Of a stretch of DNA of 64,000 nt, positions 36,797 to 48,359 are shown in pieces. The translations under genes were made by a program, and so were the position numbers. This DNA is from Saxidomus purpurata (taxonomy: Eukaryota > Mollusca > Bivalvia > Venerida > Veneridae), in assembly GCA_022818135.1 (NCBI GenBank), contig JAFMSR010000005.1:22990414-23054413 (forward strand), written 5' to 3'. The notes beneath the pieces were generated by a model. The model was given only the letters and a program-made list of their open reading frames with translations. It had not been told where the DNA came from and made no database searches. The stretch's first letter is position 1, and every line of letters begins with the position of its first letter.

Positions 36797-39542
36797 TGGA
36801 GTTTGCTGGAAGGACAGTGGAAATAAATTGGATAAAGGCAGTAAAGGTACGAGTTGACTGAAACAAAGACAAAATAGTATTAGATATGGCCAGAGAAAAT
36901 GATGGTGTTCTTGTGCAATGCTAGTGCTAAAGTTACTAAGGGAGATAACTAATGTTTCAGGTTCTCTCCCTTGGAAAGTGTTAGTGATATTCATAGAAAG
37001 CCATTGCAGCTCTGAATTTTTGTTTGGTTTCCAAAGGAAACATGAGGATTGTGGAAAGCATTGCTAAAATATCAAAAAAATGAGATTGGCTGTTCCAGGC
37101 CTAAAGTTAAGTCATTGATTAGGTCACATAATTGACTGGCCTAGCAACCTAAGCTACTGACCAAATATGATTCTTACCACATTATGCAATAAGACTGAAA
37201 AGAATTAATGATTTGTCTGACCACAGGCTTTAAAACCAAAACAAAAAATCGTACTCAATTTTATTTCATCATTAATTTTACATTTTCTGTGTGTGTAAAA
37301 GCGCATGTTACTTAATTTTTGGTGTATCTGCTCTGGAAATAAGTCTCTGTAAATCCAGTTTGGTGTGGATAGTACATGGTGATATCATGTGGGCATCCAT
37401 TACCAGACTCCTGACCTTGCATGTGGACTGCTGAATTAAGGTGTCCCTCATCACAGGTTTCGACAGTATTATATGCAGAATATATTTAGCCTTTTGATAC
37501 CAAAGACAAAAAAATTTACTCAGCTGGAGCCAGACAGACTTTTCATTAATTTTATTTAGCCTGTCTACATGTTTGTCACTTGTAAAATGTTCTTGATAAC
37601 GATGGCTGAATGACCCCCCCCTGTAAGTTATTAACCCGGTGCAAAAACTCTTTATTTGTGATACTAGTAAGAGTATTTTTGTATATAAACTGTGAGCTTT
37701 TTAAGACGTCTTGTACAGTATTCATGTCATAATAGTTTTGAGCAATGTACAAAAATTGCCTGATCATGCATTCGCGAATGCAATCTTAGCAAACTTGCAA
37801 AACTTCAAAATTTACCCCTTACCATGCTAGTGTCAGTTTAGGATACTGCCTTTGTGAACAGCGGAGATAATGATCTACACTTTTTACTACTCAGTTATTA
37901 ATTATTCAGCGAGTACCCCATCAGTGAACTAATGCAACAGTCCAAATTTAAAGATTGACAAGTCCAATCAAGAAATATAGCATTGTAATGATGAAAAGCT
38001 CAGAAGCAGCAAATGTTGTATGTTTATCATACATACTAAATCCTGATTGGCCGCTAGCGATCACATGCCGGGTCCATAAAAATATGTGTAGACCTGAGCG
38101 GCTTTCAAGATGTCGTTTCTGTTATATTTTCACACATTTCACTACTTTTTATGATGTATAAGATATACCAATTTTAGACTTAAATTTTATGAGGTATAAG
38201 ATTTTAGACTTAATTCGAATATTAGTTCTTGTCCAATATCTGACTGTTTCATAGGTCCACTATATTGACCTCAACATAAGTCTATAATTATTGTAAAAGT
38301 ATAGTAAGTATATCAGAAGCAAAATGGCCTCATATGGCTAGATAACCCTGGTGGTGCAATATTGATAAATGATATACAACTGTCTTGTAATTATTGGACT
38401 GGTCTCTGACAAGTTGTCAGTAACTTATAAAAAATAGAGCCTTATTGTGTTAAGGAATCTAGAAACCTGACATTATTTTTAAAAACTAATTATAATTGAG
38501 TTTAAAATTCCTATATTGTATATTTGAGCAGTGTAGTAAGACTTGTACTTATAATAGATAAAAATAAACATATAAAGAATTTTTGCACCAAAAATTATGA
38601 TGAATAATGGTTCTAAATGTTGGGACAAAACATGTCCTTACACGTTCTGTTCTCCTGTTTGTGAGTTGTATGTCTTTGTCAGACAAACATTGCCAGTATT
38701 AAGATAAGGTTGTAAGCATTGTTAAAATATTTTCACTTTGGGCGCGAATTAATTTCCATGGTTAGTACTTGTTCCTGAATGGTTAGTGTCTTCACTTATG
38801 AAGGTATGAATGTACTAAATCCTCCTGTTCGTGGTTAGGGTCTTCCCCCGGGAGTGTCCCTAACCCTGTACCTTGTACCAATCCTCGACCCTTAAACCAT
38901 GGTACTACAAAGTGGTAGACTTTTCATCCCCTCCCCTGCCCCCGCCCCACCTCCTCTGATGCAATGAGCATTTATTTGTCCCAATATTAAGAACCATGTG
39001 TACATAATGGTTTATGTTGTCCCTATGGTAGAACATTGACTACCATAGGTAGTAATGAATTGGCTCCGTGAGCTAAAAAGTCATGTGATTTGTTGTACAT
39101 TTGAAACAATGTAATATCATTCTGTTTGTTGTAATTATAAGATGAATTGCTAATTCGCTAGATGAACATATTTTTTCAGAATGTCTTGAGACATACTGAC
39201 CGTCATGCACTTAAGAGGAACATATTTTGTGATATAGCAGAGTGAAAACTGTGTGCAGTTTTCATAAAGTACATGTATACAAATGCGTCTTCATAGAAGG
39301 CATTTGTAGCTTTTGCAAAGGTGTACTATGTAGCTTGAAGCTTTTTTTGAAATAAATTTGATTTCATGCAGCCCTAAATTAGAATGCTATTATGGTGTGA
39401 TAAGTCTATTAGAAAAGACCTGTCCTGATATTAAAGATATCATTTAAACAAAAGGTCGTAAGTTTTCCTCAAATCGAAGGAATTCCTTAATATGTTATGA
39501 AAGATTTAGTGTACCCGGTAAAGATACCTGTAAAGTATTTTT
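36797..39542. other. 3' untranslated region of HS3ST paralogue 1, then unassigned DNA
   Basis: AATAAA at 36822-36827 is very close to the stop and may not be used. A potential stem pairs AAGGGAGA (36938-36945) with TCTCCCTT (36965-36972). A diverged repeat fragment lies at about 37909-37990. Otherwise nothing is recognised. Confidence 0.4.
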
Positions 39543-39970
39543 TTAGCTCTCCTGAGCCCTAAGTACTCATGGTGAACTATTGTGACTGTTTGATGTCCGT
39601 TGTCGTTCGCCTTCAGTTGTCTGTGAAACGACATGTCCTCCTTAATCATTTAGCCAATTCAAACCAAATTTTCCAGGATTGTTCCTTCGATGGTCCTCTA
39701 CTTTAAACTGCTCCAGTGATTCCACTCCACTGCACAAAATGGCCTAAAAGGCTAAAAATAGAAAAACCGTTAAACGACATCTACTTCTCAACCACTCGGC
39801 CAGGATTGTTGCTTGTATGGTCTTCTACCAAAATTGCTCACAGAGCTCTGTTCCAATGCACAATTACTGTCTTTACTATCAGGAATTATGCAGATTTGAT
39901 CATGCATTGCATTTGTTCTCTGTTCACTCAGGTGAGCGATATAGGGCCATCATGGCCCTCTTGTTTTATT
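39543..39970 (+). mobile_element. AGGGCCAT-hairpin repeat (short full element)
   Basis: Opens with TTAGCTCTCCTGAGCCCTAA and closes with CTCAGGTGAGCGATATAGGG, the palindrome AGGGCCATCATGGCCCT (39943-39959), then CTTGTTTT. The start (CTCTCCTGAGC) and end (CTCAGGTGAGC) are imperfect inverted matches. The same ending occurs at 45530-45553, 29744-29766 and, degraded, 55883-55905. Non-coding; the 103-codon frame here is accidental. Confidence 0.65.
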
Positions 39971-40649
39971 ATGTTTCCTAATGATTGTAGATATTATAAA
40001 ACTATTTCAAGGTTTAGGTTGTTATAAATTATATATATGAGCCACGCTGTGGGGAAACCTAAATTAGACCATTACAATCAGTATGCACCACAAGCAACCC
40101 TGTATTCAGAACATTCACTGTTAAATGTTCCATCACAGACAACTTGATGAAAAATACAGCTTTTGTCATTATTTTCTTGTTGGAAAATGCTGACACCTAG
40201 CTCTGTTTAATACATGACTAAACTCGAAAGGAAACAAAACCCGGTGCTCGCACATAGTAATTTTGCAAACTGCTTTTGGAATAGAAAATTCATTTCTTAA
40301 TTTATATAAATTCTGGTTTTCACACAGTGGGGCTCATTATGAAATGATATTAGAGCTATTTAGGTGCAATAAAATTTTATATATTTCTGTGACCAAAATC
40401 AATGTGTCCATAGTATAATCAAACATAATGCTCATGTTCTTATTCATAATTATGTGGAATCAAAAGTAAAATTGTGAATTCCTGAATCATTCTCTATTTA
40501 CAAAATGCATTCTCTTTTATGTCCCCACTAGGGAGGAGGGAATATAGATTTGGCAAAAAAAATTAGTCTAACAGTTTTATATTCTTAATAATGGTGAATC
40601 ATGGAAATATTTCTGCTAGTATTTGATAACATTGCAAAATGCATATATG
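39971..40649. other. No gene recognised
   Basis: AT-rich spacer. Confidence 0.35.
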
Positions 40650-40723
40650 GAGGGTTGGCCACAAAACTGTTGTAACTTGTATGAAACAAAGAAGGACTTA
40701 TGGCAGTTCTGCTGTCAACCCTC
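40650..40723. mobile_element. 74-bp hairpin element, uninterrupted copy
   Basis: GAGGGTTG at the start pairs with CAACCCTC at the end, and the arms pair imperfectly over about 30 nt. It aligns with the element split at 41791-42247 and serves as its empty-site relative. It could be a very short MITE or a precursor-like hairpin. Confidence 0.6.
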
Positions 40724-41790
40724 AAAATTTATTATTTGTGATTTTTAAGAAAAAAGAAAATCTTTGGTAGTTGAAAATAACAAACAAAAAATTGGTAAAA
40801 CTTTCAGCTTACACTGCTAGGGCACGAAGTTTCTTCATGGTTACGTTTTGTGTGTAGACTATGATCAGGCTTTATATTAATCTAGTCTATCCATAGTCTA
40901 CCCAGTTCTCTTCCATAAGTAAAATCCTACTGAGTACCCCTAAAAACAAATTTGAAACAAAAAAAAGCAAACAAAACAAACAAACACTATCGTAATCTGA
41001 AAATTTATAGAGATTGAAAAGCTCAGAAAAATCAAAGTTCATTTCTGTGGCCTTTAATAGTCATTGGGAGGGAACAATTGGCCAATATATTTTCCTGTCC
41101 TCCTTGGTAAACAATGAAAAAGCCATTAAAGTAGGAAACCCCTAATTTACCAGAGTTACCATACAATTACTTTCAGAAGTAATGATTTGCTACCTAGTTC
41201 AAGAGCCACTTAAATGGTCAATTGTCCACTCTGTTAGCTCCTTCTGGTCACTTTCCACAGTTGTTATTACCAGTAATGGGCAGTTTTATGGCCCATACAA
41301 ACTTTCCAAAATAGCCTAAGGTTTTATATAAGTACTTCTTTATTGAATCCCGTGATAAGTTATTTATGTCAGAGAAAAGATCTTAAATTTTGTGAAGTTT
41401 GGTAATGAAGTTCACAATTTTCTCTCATTTAGAGTTTGTATTGAAACCAAGTATTTGCATAAAAGCTATTAGAGGTGGTTTAAAATCAATGGGTTGGGGG
41501 AATGAGGAACTCTATGATTGAAGTTTTACAGTGGGAACAAAACTGTGTTCAGGAGCCATCAAAAGAATGAAAACAAAAGTGGCGGCTTTACCATGGTGTC
41601 ACCCTTACCATCATGTCACCTTTACCATGGTGTCACCCTAGACCATTACCAAAGTTGATTGTGATTACATGTAAATATAGTCACCATGCTCAGTATTTTG
41701 TTACACAGATCAAATACCGTAACTGTCACTTGGCAAACAAACAACTGTTGCTATGAATAACTTCTTTTTTTCTAGCAGGAAATACATTAC
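40724..41790. other. No gene recognised
   Basis: AT-rich. A CCATGGTGTCACC motif is repeated at about 41592 and 41627. Nothing else is supported. Confidence 0.35.
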
Positions 41791-42247
41791 GAGGGTTGAC
41801 TCCTAAACTGTTTCAACTTGTTTGAAATACACAGTGGGGAATCACGTGATCAAAATAATCTCTAAACAAAAGTAAATTTATGAAAAATGTTAAAAAATAA
41901 TGAAAGCTGTTTATCTTTAAATATGAAATGTAGCCTATCATATGGCAACATTAACATATTCTACAACAACACAGATCTCAATTATAGTCTCCTTCTGATT
42001 GTGTTCTACACTTCAGGACACTGGACTAATTTATTTTTGAAGTGTAGGTGACTGTTACTGAGACCTGTGTAGTTCTAGAATATGTTCATGTTGTCATAAG
42101 ATAGGCTACCTTTTATATTCATAGCTGAACGGCTTTCATTATGTTTTAACATTTTTAATATATTTACTTTTGTCTAGAGATTATTTTGATCATGTGATTC
42201 CCCACCGTGAAATAAAGGACTTAAAAACAGTCTTGCAGTCAACCCTT
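41791..42247. mobile_element. Second hairpin element (about 72 bp), split by a foldback insertion
   Basis: GAGGGTTGAC (41791-41800) pairs with GTCAACCCTT (42238-42247). Removing the 380-bp insertion and one copy of AAATA leaves 72 bp that align with the 74-bp copy at 40650-40723 along their whole length. Confidence 0.65.
41830..42209. mobile_element. 380-bp foldback element with CACAGTG/CACGGTG ends and 5-bp target duplication
   Basis: The left arm begins CACAGTGGGGAATCACGTGA; the right arm read inward begins CACGGTGGGGAATCACATGA. The arms stay matched (about 85 percent by eye) for about 165 bp and, with gaps, to about 185 bp. AAATA is duplicated at 41825-41829 and 42210-42214. CACWRTG-type ends with a 5-bp duplication are typical of the Transib/RAG-like superfamily; the left heptamer equals the RAG signal heptamer CACAGTG. 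It encodes no protein. The superfamily is inferred from the ends only, since the duplication is AT-rich and the nonamer-like match (ATCAAAATA, 41849-41857) is weak. Confidence 0.75.
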
Positions 42248-42582
42248 GAGTTATTTAGTCTAGCAGATACACACTTGAAACTCGGAAGTCAAGACATACT
42301 AAGTTAATGATCTAATTCCGATGTTTGCTGGTAAGGGACACATGACTGTTACAATTTTTTCGACAAGCACCAAGTTTTGTCTTATATTCCATGATACATT
42401 AAGTCATTTGAAAATCAAAGATGTAATTATTTTTACCTCATTTTGTTTTCTAGTCACTAGAAAAATGTTTTGTTGTATATTCAGTAAATGTAAGTAGACA
42501 TGAATTGACTTGAAATAGCTCCAAATATGTCGTGAAATTTGCATTGAAAGAATGAATTCATTATAGTCAGAATTTTTAATAG

Positions 42583-42906
42583 TGAGGGTAAATCTACCAA
42601 AGCATTCATTGAATATACCTGAGGGTAAATCTACTGGAGGGTAAATTGCCTGAGGGTAAATCCATCTGAAGGTAAATCTGCCTGAGGGTAAATCTATTTG
42701 AGGGTAAACTGCCTTAGGGTATTATGTACCCTGAGGGTAAAGTTGCATAAGGGTAAATCTACCTGAGGGTAAATCTACCTTTGGGTAAATCTACCCAAGG
42801 GTAAAGCTACCTGTGGGTAAAACTGCCTGTAAGCTTATTCCCCCTTCCACCACACCTGAGGATTAATATGCCTGAGGGTACATAACCTGCCTGTGGGTAA
42901 ATCCTC
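42583..42906. repeat. Minisatellite, about 16-bp unit (GAGGGTAAATCTACCT)
   Basis: About 17 units, more diverged toward the right, where a C-rich interruption (CCCCCTTCCACCACACC) occurs near 42840-42856. Confidence 0.9.
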
Positions 42907-43339
42907 ATGATGCTGAATCTGTCATTAAAAGCTTATTACATAATGAGTGCATTGTATTTTATATTATGAAAATGTTGAATATGAGACTTTGGGTGTTTGC
43001 CTGCTTGTGAGTATTATGTTTGTTTACACAGAAGTGCTTATCAGCAACTTTGAACTTCTGGAACAAGAAGTACTTGATTCCTCCTGGATGTTGAGATAAA
43101 GTGGGCGGACATGTGATTACACCAAAAGGTCTTTTTGCTCCCGCTTCACTTTCTCATGAACTTTTGTTTACTTGCTACTTAATGGTACTTGCATGTTAAA
43201 GTGTATTGAGGCATTTAAAATGAAGTAAAATTTCAGAAAAATTCTAGTTATTTCGACAAAATGTTCTATCAGAAAATTGTATGAAAGCAATTATAAGTAT
43301 TCAAGGTCACTTGTTTTGAATTTCAATTATGTAACAACT
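42907..43339. other. No gene recognised
   Basis: AT-rich spacer with no supported feature. Confidence 0.35.
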
Positions 43340-43760
43340 CTAAAACTATGAAAGGTATTTTATTGAAACTTCATATAATGGTTAGTCAGTTGACTCGCTC
43401 TACCTAAACTTGGTATTTGAATAGTCTCCTGTTTAAAAAGAAACTTAGCCAGAGAATACCTCCAGAAGTACTGGAGGAACTTTATTTAAACAGAACAGAA
43501 GAAGTCCAATGACCAAGAACGATAACTCTTTCTTGCACAATTATCTCCCTTTGACATTTAAAATTGTGCTTTTCTGGAGCATAACTCCAAAACTATTCAG
43601 CAGACTGACTATATATTTCACACAGTGGTAGAAGTGCAGTGTCAAAGAATTATACTCTTTCTTGCACTTGATTTTTCATGCAGTGGTAAATGACATTAAG
43701 AAGAATGGTCAAAGAACCATAACTCTACCTTGCCATCATTCTTAATTTTCTTCCTTTGAC
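43340..43760. repeat. Old relative of the 146-bp repeat core
   Basis: TTCTGGAGCATAACTCCAAAACTA, about 43572-43595, then GGTAGAAGTGCAGTG, GAACGATAACTC and TTATCTCCCTTTGAC wording follow the same order as the array at 13259-14400, but are heavily diverged. About two units can be made out, without clear arms. Confidence 0.5.
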
Positions 43761-44337
43761 AAAATTAGAAACCTTCAGATGTATGCCTTAGTTCGGGGAG
43801 CATCAATTTTAGCTACTTTTGTTGGGAAATTGTCATCCAATATTTCATATCTGAGAAATAACAACACACAAGGGAGGTAACTCAAAATAGACAGAAATCG
43901 GCAGTTATTGTAAAAAGAATAAGCCTCACAAAGTTATAGTACCTTATAATGTACAGTTTATTTTGTTGCAATACGTTATATTGAATTTATAGCAATAATG
44001 ATCAAATATGGAACAATATTTGTTTGCAATGACAAATTAAAATGATCTAATGAATATTTTTGTTGTTGTTTATTTAACTGGCTCTGTTCTTCTCTGAAAT
44101 AAAAGTGTTATCCTTGTATTATACCAGATTGTAATTCATTTGACAATTTGTACCTGTGTTGTGCTTTTATAAATGTGTATGCCTGGTAAGTATGTACGTA
44201 GAAGGGGTATTTGTTTGATGTCCTCTTTTATAATATAGAAACTTGTCAGCAGTTAAAGAAAGAGAAATAAAATCATTTGTTAATTGATAGCAATTTTCTC
44301 TGAACTATTGTTTATGTTTTACTACTGTTTTATATGC

Positions 44338-45553
44338 TCAGGGTGAACTATTAGGACCACATACCGTCCGGTGTACGTCCATTATTTCCTTCTCTGAAAC
44401 CACTGGGTCAATGTTGATGAAACCTGGCAGGGATGTTCCTTGCCTGAAGCTCTACCAAAGTTGTTTAAAGAATTCCATTCTATTATAGAAATCTGGTTAC
44501 CATGGCAATGTAAAGGTAAAACTGTAAAAATCTTCTTCTCCAATATCTGAAGGCCTACAGCTTTATTTGATATTTGATATTTAGCATGAAGCATTGTCTA
44601 GCGGACCTCTGCCAAGAGTGCTAAAATCATAATTGATTCTGCTTAGGGGGTCACTTGATTTTACATAAGCTTATATAGGAATACCTCTACCATTTTTAGA
44701 TCACCTGGCACAAAGTGCCAGAGTGAGCTGTTGGGATCGCATTCCGTCCATCCGTCCCTCATTTCCTTCAAACAACATCTCTGAAACAACTGGGCCAATG
44801 TTGATGAAACTTTGCAGGGATGTTCTTTGCATGAAGCTCTATCAAAATTGCTCAAAGACTTTCATTCCATGTAGAACTCTGGTTGCTATGGCAACAAATA
44901 GGAAAAACTTTAAAAAATCTTTTTCTCTGAAACCACAAGGCCTAGAGCATAGATATTTAGCATGTGGCAATGTCTAGTGGACCTCTACCAAGATTGTTCA
45001 AATTATGAGCCCCAGGTCAAAATTGACCCCGCCCAGGGGGAGGTCACTTGGTTTTAGTTAGGCTTCTATGGGAAAAACTTTAAAAATCTTCTTCTCTGAA
45101 ACCACAAGACCTAGAGATTACATATTTGGCATGTAGAAATGGCTAGTGGACCTCTACCTAGATTGTTCAAATTATAACCCCCAAGGTCAAAATTGACACC
45201 TCCAGGGGGTCACTTGATTTTGCATATGCTTATACAGGAAAATTTTTAAAATCTTCTTCTCTGAAACCACAGGGCCTAGAGCTTATATACATGTATTTAG
45301 CTTGTAGCATTGCTTATCACACTTCTTCAAAGTTTGTTCAAATCATACCCCTAGGGTCAATATTGGCCCCGCCCAGGAGGTCACTTGTTTAACGAAGACA
45401 TATTGGAAAACCTACTTGGTATGCAATATTGTCTAGTGGTCTTCCATCTACTTTGTTCAAATCATGCCTTTTGGGTCTAAATTAACCACACCCACCAGGC
45501 AAGTGGACTTGTATTAAGATGAGCAATATAGGGCCATCATGGCCCTCTTGTTT
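44338..45553 (+). mobile_element. AGGGCCAT-hairpin repeat, long composite copy
   Basis: It holds two head-like segments: 44338, CTCAGGGTGAACTATT; and 44698, with the stem CTGGCAC-AAA-GTGCCAG. These are followed by about four diverged internal units with CTTCTCTGAAACCACA(A/G)GGCC, CTAGTGGACCTCTACC and GGTCAAAATTGAC. The end is AGGGCCATCATGGCCCT (45530-45546) plus CTTGTTT. The doubled head suggests one copy inserted in or fused with another. The short frames here follow the repeat units. Confidence 0.7.
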
Positions 45554-45665
45554 TTTCTGATAATGACCCCAGGGAGGGGGGATAACTTTATTTTCCATAG
45601 GTTTCCATAGGAACAACTTCAAAAATCTTCTCCAAAATCACAAGGCCTAGAATTCTTGTAGGACC
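45554..45665. repeat. Detached internal fragment of the same repeat family
   Basis: AATGACCCCAGGGAGGGGG, ATAGGTTTCCATAGGAA and ACAAGGCCTAGA repeat internal wording of 44338-45553 just after its end. Confidence 0.55.
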
Positions 45666-46369
45666 ATTTCATGACTGATTGGATTCACGGGTCGTATCAG
45701 AATATGATAGAAGATAACAAACCTTTGAAATGCCTGAATATCAAAGTAATTAATTCATTACCATATATCCATCAATTGGAAACTGAAGCTTTCCCTATCA
45801 GCCTGGTAAAATAGCAGTTATTTATTGCTGTGAAATTGTCAATTACTTGATTAATACCCCAAGACATTCAATTTTCCTGCCATTAACGGCTTCAACTTTC
45901 TTCTAATCAATTTTAAACACACCAGGATTTTCATTTTAAAGATTAATTTCCAAGTCAGTCTTACTATTCCCATGCAGCGGATAAAAGGCATTGTAAAATG
46001 GAAATTTCTTGGGAGAAACTTTCACTTTGATAAGTTTTGGTGCAATTTTTTTTAATGAGGTAATTACGTAGGTGCTTTATGAGAGAAGAATGACTATATT
46101 TGGTTGCTTTCTGTCAATGATAGGAAGATCTCTGGAGATCTCTGGGGATGCTGATGTTTATTTCTACACTTTATTAAAGATCTTAGATCCTTGATGAGGA
46201 ACAAGAAATATCTGTAAAAAATTACAATGGCGTTGAGCCCAGGTACATTTTAGTATTATGTACGAACAAATCTTTCCTGGGAAGTTATCAATGGAGGCGG
46301 TTAAATATGCATTCTTAAAGATCGGCAGTTAAATCATTCATCAGTGAAGCGATCATGTGATCAAGAGGG
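45666..46369. other. No gene recognised
   Basis: AT-rich spacer with no supported feature. Confidence 0.35.
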
Positions 46370-46478
46370 TCGTTAACAAATTCCATTCACCCCACGTCCA
46401 TTTGAAGCATTTGATTGGTCATAAAAATAGATCAAAATCCAGCTTATTCAGCTTACGCCGATAAATGACCAATTTCAT
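46370..46478. repeat. Interspersed repeat fragment (CATTCACC...ATTGGT family)
   Basis: CCATTCACC, TTGATTGGTCA, ATCAAAATCCAGCTTATTCA and ATTCAGCTTA wording match 30180-30295 and 55775-55868. Confidence 0.5.
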
Positions 46479-47063
46479 CTACGAATTGTGGTTAAACAAC
46501 AAAAACTTTCTTTGCATAACGTTTTGTGCACAAATATTACTATAGATTTCATGTGATATTTACATGCAATATCATGCACTGAATTTAACAAATAAAATAA
46601 TTTTTTCTGTGTTGTAAGTGCTTAGGACAAAGCAAAAATTGGTAGTTTTTAAACAGAGTTACTGACCTTCTATGACTAAACTCCTGGTAATTCCTCCAGG
46701 GCTATGCTTCCATAGAACCTCATCAAAAATTAATGATTGCTTGGAAACTAGATTGATTCAGTCATTCTTAAATGAGTTATAGCCCTTGTTTGTGTGAATA
46801 AATGGTAATCTGGCCTTTCTTTTGAAATGAAGTCACAGTTTTAAATGAAAAGTGTCAGATAAGATCCCTAGGGGTTCCCCAAGGAATCCACGTATGGTCC
46901 ACAGGAGAAAAAGATCCTGAGTCTTCAAGATAATCACATACGGTATTTCCTAAAGACCTTCGATAAAAAAGTGATTGTATGTACTACTATGGAAGTGAAT
47001 GTACATAGAAATTGAACTTTTTCAAATTTTGTGAGATATTTCAGCTTTATAAGAAATGCATGA
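46479..47063. other. No gene recognised
   Basis: AT-rich spacer with no supported feature. Confidence 0.35.
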
Positions 47064-47240
47064 AATTTATAATTTATACATAATTTATTTACTCTCGACA
47101 TATAGAATCAACCTCATAGTGAGAGAGAGAGAGAGAGATAGAGAGACAGAGACAGAGACAGAGACAGAGACAGAAAGAGACTTGCACTCTTGTGGGGATC
47201 AAACCCAGAACCCTCGGATCCTGAGGCGAGTGCGCTTAAA
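47064..47240 (-). mobile_element. tRNA-SINE fragment with GA/GACA microsatellite
   Basis: The minus-strand reading has GCGCACTCGCCTCAGGATCC and GGGTTTGATCCCC (B-box), then a GACAGA/GA microsatellite (47119-47179), then a tail like that of the SINE at 19147-19384. The A-box is lost. Confidence 0.6.
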
Positions 47241-48359
47241 ATTGATATTGAATTTTCAATGAAAGCAGACATTATGCTGATTAATACACCAAGCAGTAGG
47301 GGAAGTCACATGACATTTTACACTAACAACCAGCCTTAATGATACTGATGCAAGCCATCAAATCTCCTGTCACCATCTCTTTATTAATGGGTATGTTCAG
47401 TTGAACAGCTAGAGGGGTACAGACTTTCAATGTTACATCACATAAACTATTACAGTATTCAGCATAAACACATTCAAGTGTGACAAACTGATTTTTTTTG
47501 ATGATTTTGTGAGCTTTTTGACAATATGGCATGTTTTCGGAATACTTTCACAGCTGGTACTGCAGTAAGTGTTTTCCCATTTTACATTCCTTTTGAATCT
47601 GCAGCATTGTTTGTAATACTTTGACAAGTGTATAATCATAATGCTTCCAGCATCCCAAGAGAGAAAAAGACAATTTCAACTTTTCAGGCAAGTGTCCTAA
47701 ATTTGTCAAATATGCCTCATCCATAAACATGAATATGAGAAACATGGTGACAGTGTTTTACAGATACTATAGGGAATAAGTGGATGGTGTAATCATTTAA
47801 CGGCAATAAATATATAATAAGAAGTGCCATCTCTCCATTGTCATATCCCTTGGCACCAAAATAAGCAGAAATTAACTTCATTCATGTATTGAATTTACTG
47901 CAGGAAAAGACAATTCTTTTGCTTATGGTACTAGGCCATTGTATTGCCTCACTATTGCAAAATTGCTTGATAGTTAACACCTTTTTGTTCAAGCTCAACT
48001 TGCGGCAAGTTCTCCCCTTACTTCTATAAATGCTACTTGAGACGCTTCATACATATATATGATCATATGTCATTTTTTGAGGTCACTCTTTGTTTGTTGT
48101 CTTACTGTTTACTTACTTTTTCCAAAATTTCCCCCCTTTACCACCAAAAATGTAGGATGATTGACCCCTGGCAAAACAAGAAATCTTTTAGCCTCAGTCA
48201 CACGTTTGAGATTTTTACCGCCATCCTTGGTAGGACCATTCCCAATTAAAATTTTGCAAGAGTCTGATCAAGATCCTGTAATTCGTGGCTTGAAATTCAA
48301 ACTTTATTATTAAAATTTGTTAAAACATTTATTTAATGACGACAACAATCAGATATAGT
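47241..48359. other. No gene recognised
   Basis: AT-rich; overlapping short minus-strand frames at 47323-47745 resemble nothing I recognise and have no start or splice support. Confidence 0.35.

Noticed and set aside
39716..40027. 103-codon frame
   Set aside because: Lies in the AGGGCCAT-hairpin repeat and continues into its terminal hairpin.
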